From Saprospiraceae bacterium (GTDB taxonomy: Bacteria > Bacteroidota > Bacteroidia > Chitinophagales > Saprospiraceae), in contig JAHDHQ010000030.1 in the NCBI GenBank assembly GCA_020631235.1, forward strand, positions 1 to 49,471: a stretch of DNA of 49,471 nt, given 5' to 3'. The position numbers were made by a program, and so were the translations under genes. The number at the start of each line of letters is the position of its first letter. Position 1 is the stretch's first letter. The notes beneath the pieces were generated by a model. The model was given only the letters and a program-made list of their open reading frames with translations. It did not search any database and was not told the origin of the DNA. Below, in pieces: positions 49,331 through 49,471 of the stretch.

Positions 49331-49346
49331 TAATGACTAGTCATTA
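49331..49346 (+). promoter_or_regulatory. Perfect 16-bp palindrome, likely operator
   Basis: TAATGACTAGTCATTA is a perfect palindrome with the core TGACTAGTCA, of the sort bound by dimeric regulators such as TetR-type proteins. It lies just after the hydrolase and upstream of whatever begins beyond the window. The bound protein is unknown, and no regulator gene is visible here. Confidence 0.45.
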
Positions 49347-49471
49347 AGTCATCAAGCATTTAAATAATACTAATGCCTAAGTGTCGAGGCAACGATTTCG
49401 CTCAGTTTTCACCATGAGTATAAAAAAACAAACCTTTAAAGAATTTTTGCGTCTATACTATAGAACTTAAA

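Noticed and set aside
49414-49470. Short plus-strand ORF at the window edge beginning MSIKKQTF
   Set aside because: Only 18 codons before a stop; nothing supports translation.
1-49471. CRISPR arrays and rRNA genes
   Set aside because: No regularly spaced short repeats and no rRNA-like conserved stretches were seen on reading the window.

Overview
The window comes from a Bacteroidota genome, most likely a marine Saprospiraceae-like heterotroph (inference). The support is three secreted proteins with C-terminal type B sorting domains of the type IX secretion system (T9SS) and SprB-type repeats, AT-rich DNA, several Bacteroidota -7 boxes (TAnnTTTG), almost no Shine-Dalgarno sequences, a TonB-dependent receptor with a carboxypeptidase-like N-terminal domain, and RicT. 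No integrase, transposase, CRISPR array or rRNA was seen.

Layout. 1-2.2 kb: feoAB ferrous iron uptake on the minus strand, with feoB cut by the window edge. 2.3-7.1 kb: two tandem paralogous T9SS cell-surface proteins. 7.1-10.95 kb: an array of 18 tRNA or tRNA-like genes, all on the minus strand, interrupted by a slipin/band-7 gene, a TPR gene and one or two tiny ORFs. 10.95-11.76 kb: two small minus-strand transcription units, each with a short ORF and an intrinsic terminator; one terminator lies just before the tRNA array. 11.8-20.3 kb: an RluA-type pseudouridine synthase, a membrane protein, an intradiol dioxygenase-like protein, a PLP dehydratase, a methyltransferase and acetyltransferase pair, a FINCPFD-motif/DUF2188 pair and a third T9SS protein. 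20.4-24.2 kb: TRIC-type channel, PhoD-like phosphatase, two thioredoxin-fold proteins, an AraC regulator and a rhodanese. 24.3-29 kb: large lipoprotein, ECF sigma factor and a membrane-spanning partner, then a cupin protein. 29.7-38.2 kb: a catabolic locus for mannosylglycerate or glucosylglycerate. 38.2-49.3 kb: mostly housekeeping genes (PatB-like lyase, BioY, lipoamide dehydrogenase, RicT, DNA polymerase III delta', glutathione peroxidase, QueD-type synthase, hydrolase).

The most unusual part is the tRNA array. Read on the minus strand it carries Asp, Pro, Glu, Gln, Leu(UAG), Leu(UAA), His, two tRNA-like units in circularly permuted order, then Phe, Lys, Trp, Asn, Ile, Gly, Arg(UCG), Met and Arg(UCU). 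No anticodon repeats among the 16 normally ordered genes, and 14 amino acids are covered. Several members are structurally abnormal: a D-arm-less Ile, a 65-nt Arg with a stub D-arm, a Leu(UAA) with a short variable loop, and repeated loss of U8. In the two permuted units (9409-9558) the T-arm and 3' acceptor strand precede the 5' acceptor strand across a 4-nt linker, and the acceptor strands pair 7 of 7. In one unit the two separated halves also rebuild a perfect 5-bp anticodon stem. The slipin belongs to a subtype that, as I recall, sits beside RtcB RNA-repair genes in other bacteria; no rtcB is visible here. I infer a tRNA reserve, decoy or repair-substrate system.

The second coherent system is the operon at 29.7-37.2 kb: TonB receptor (frameshifted in this sequence), GH63-type hydrolase, sodium:solute symporter, ROK sugar kinase and glycerate kinase, with a divergent AraC regulator. 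Together these would import a glycosylglycerate, split it and phosphorylate both products.
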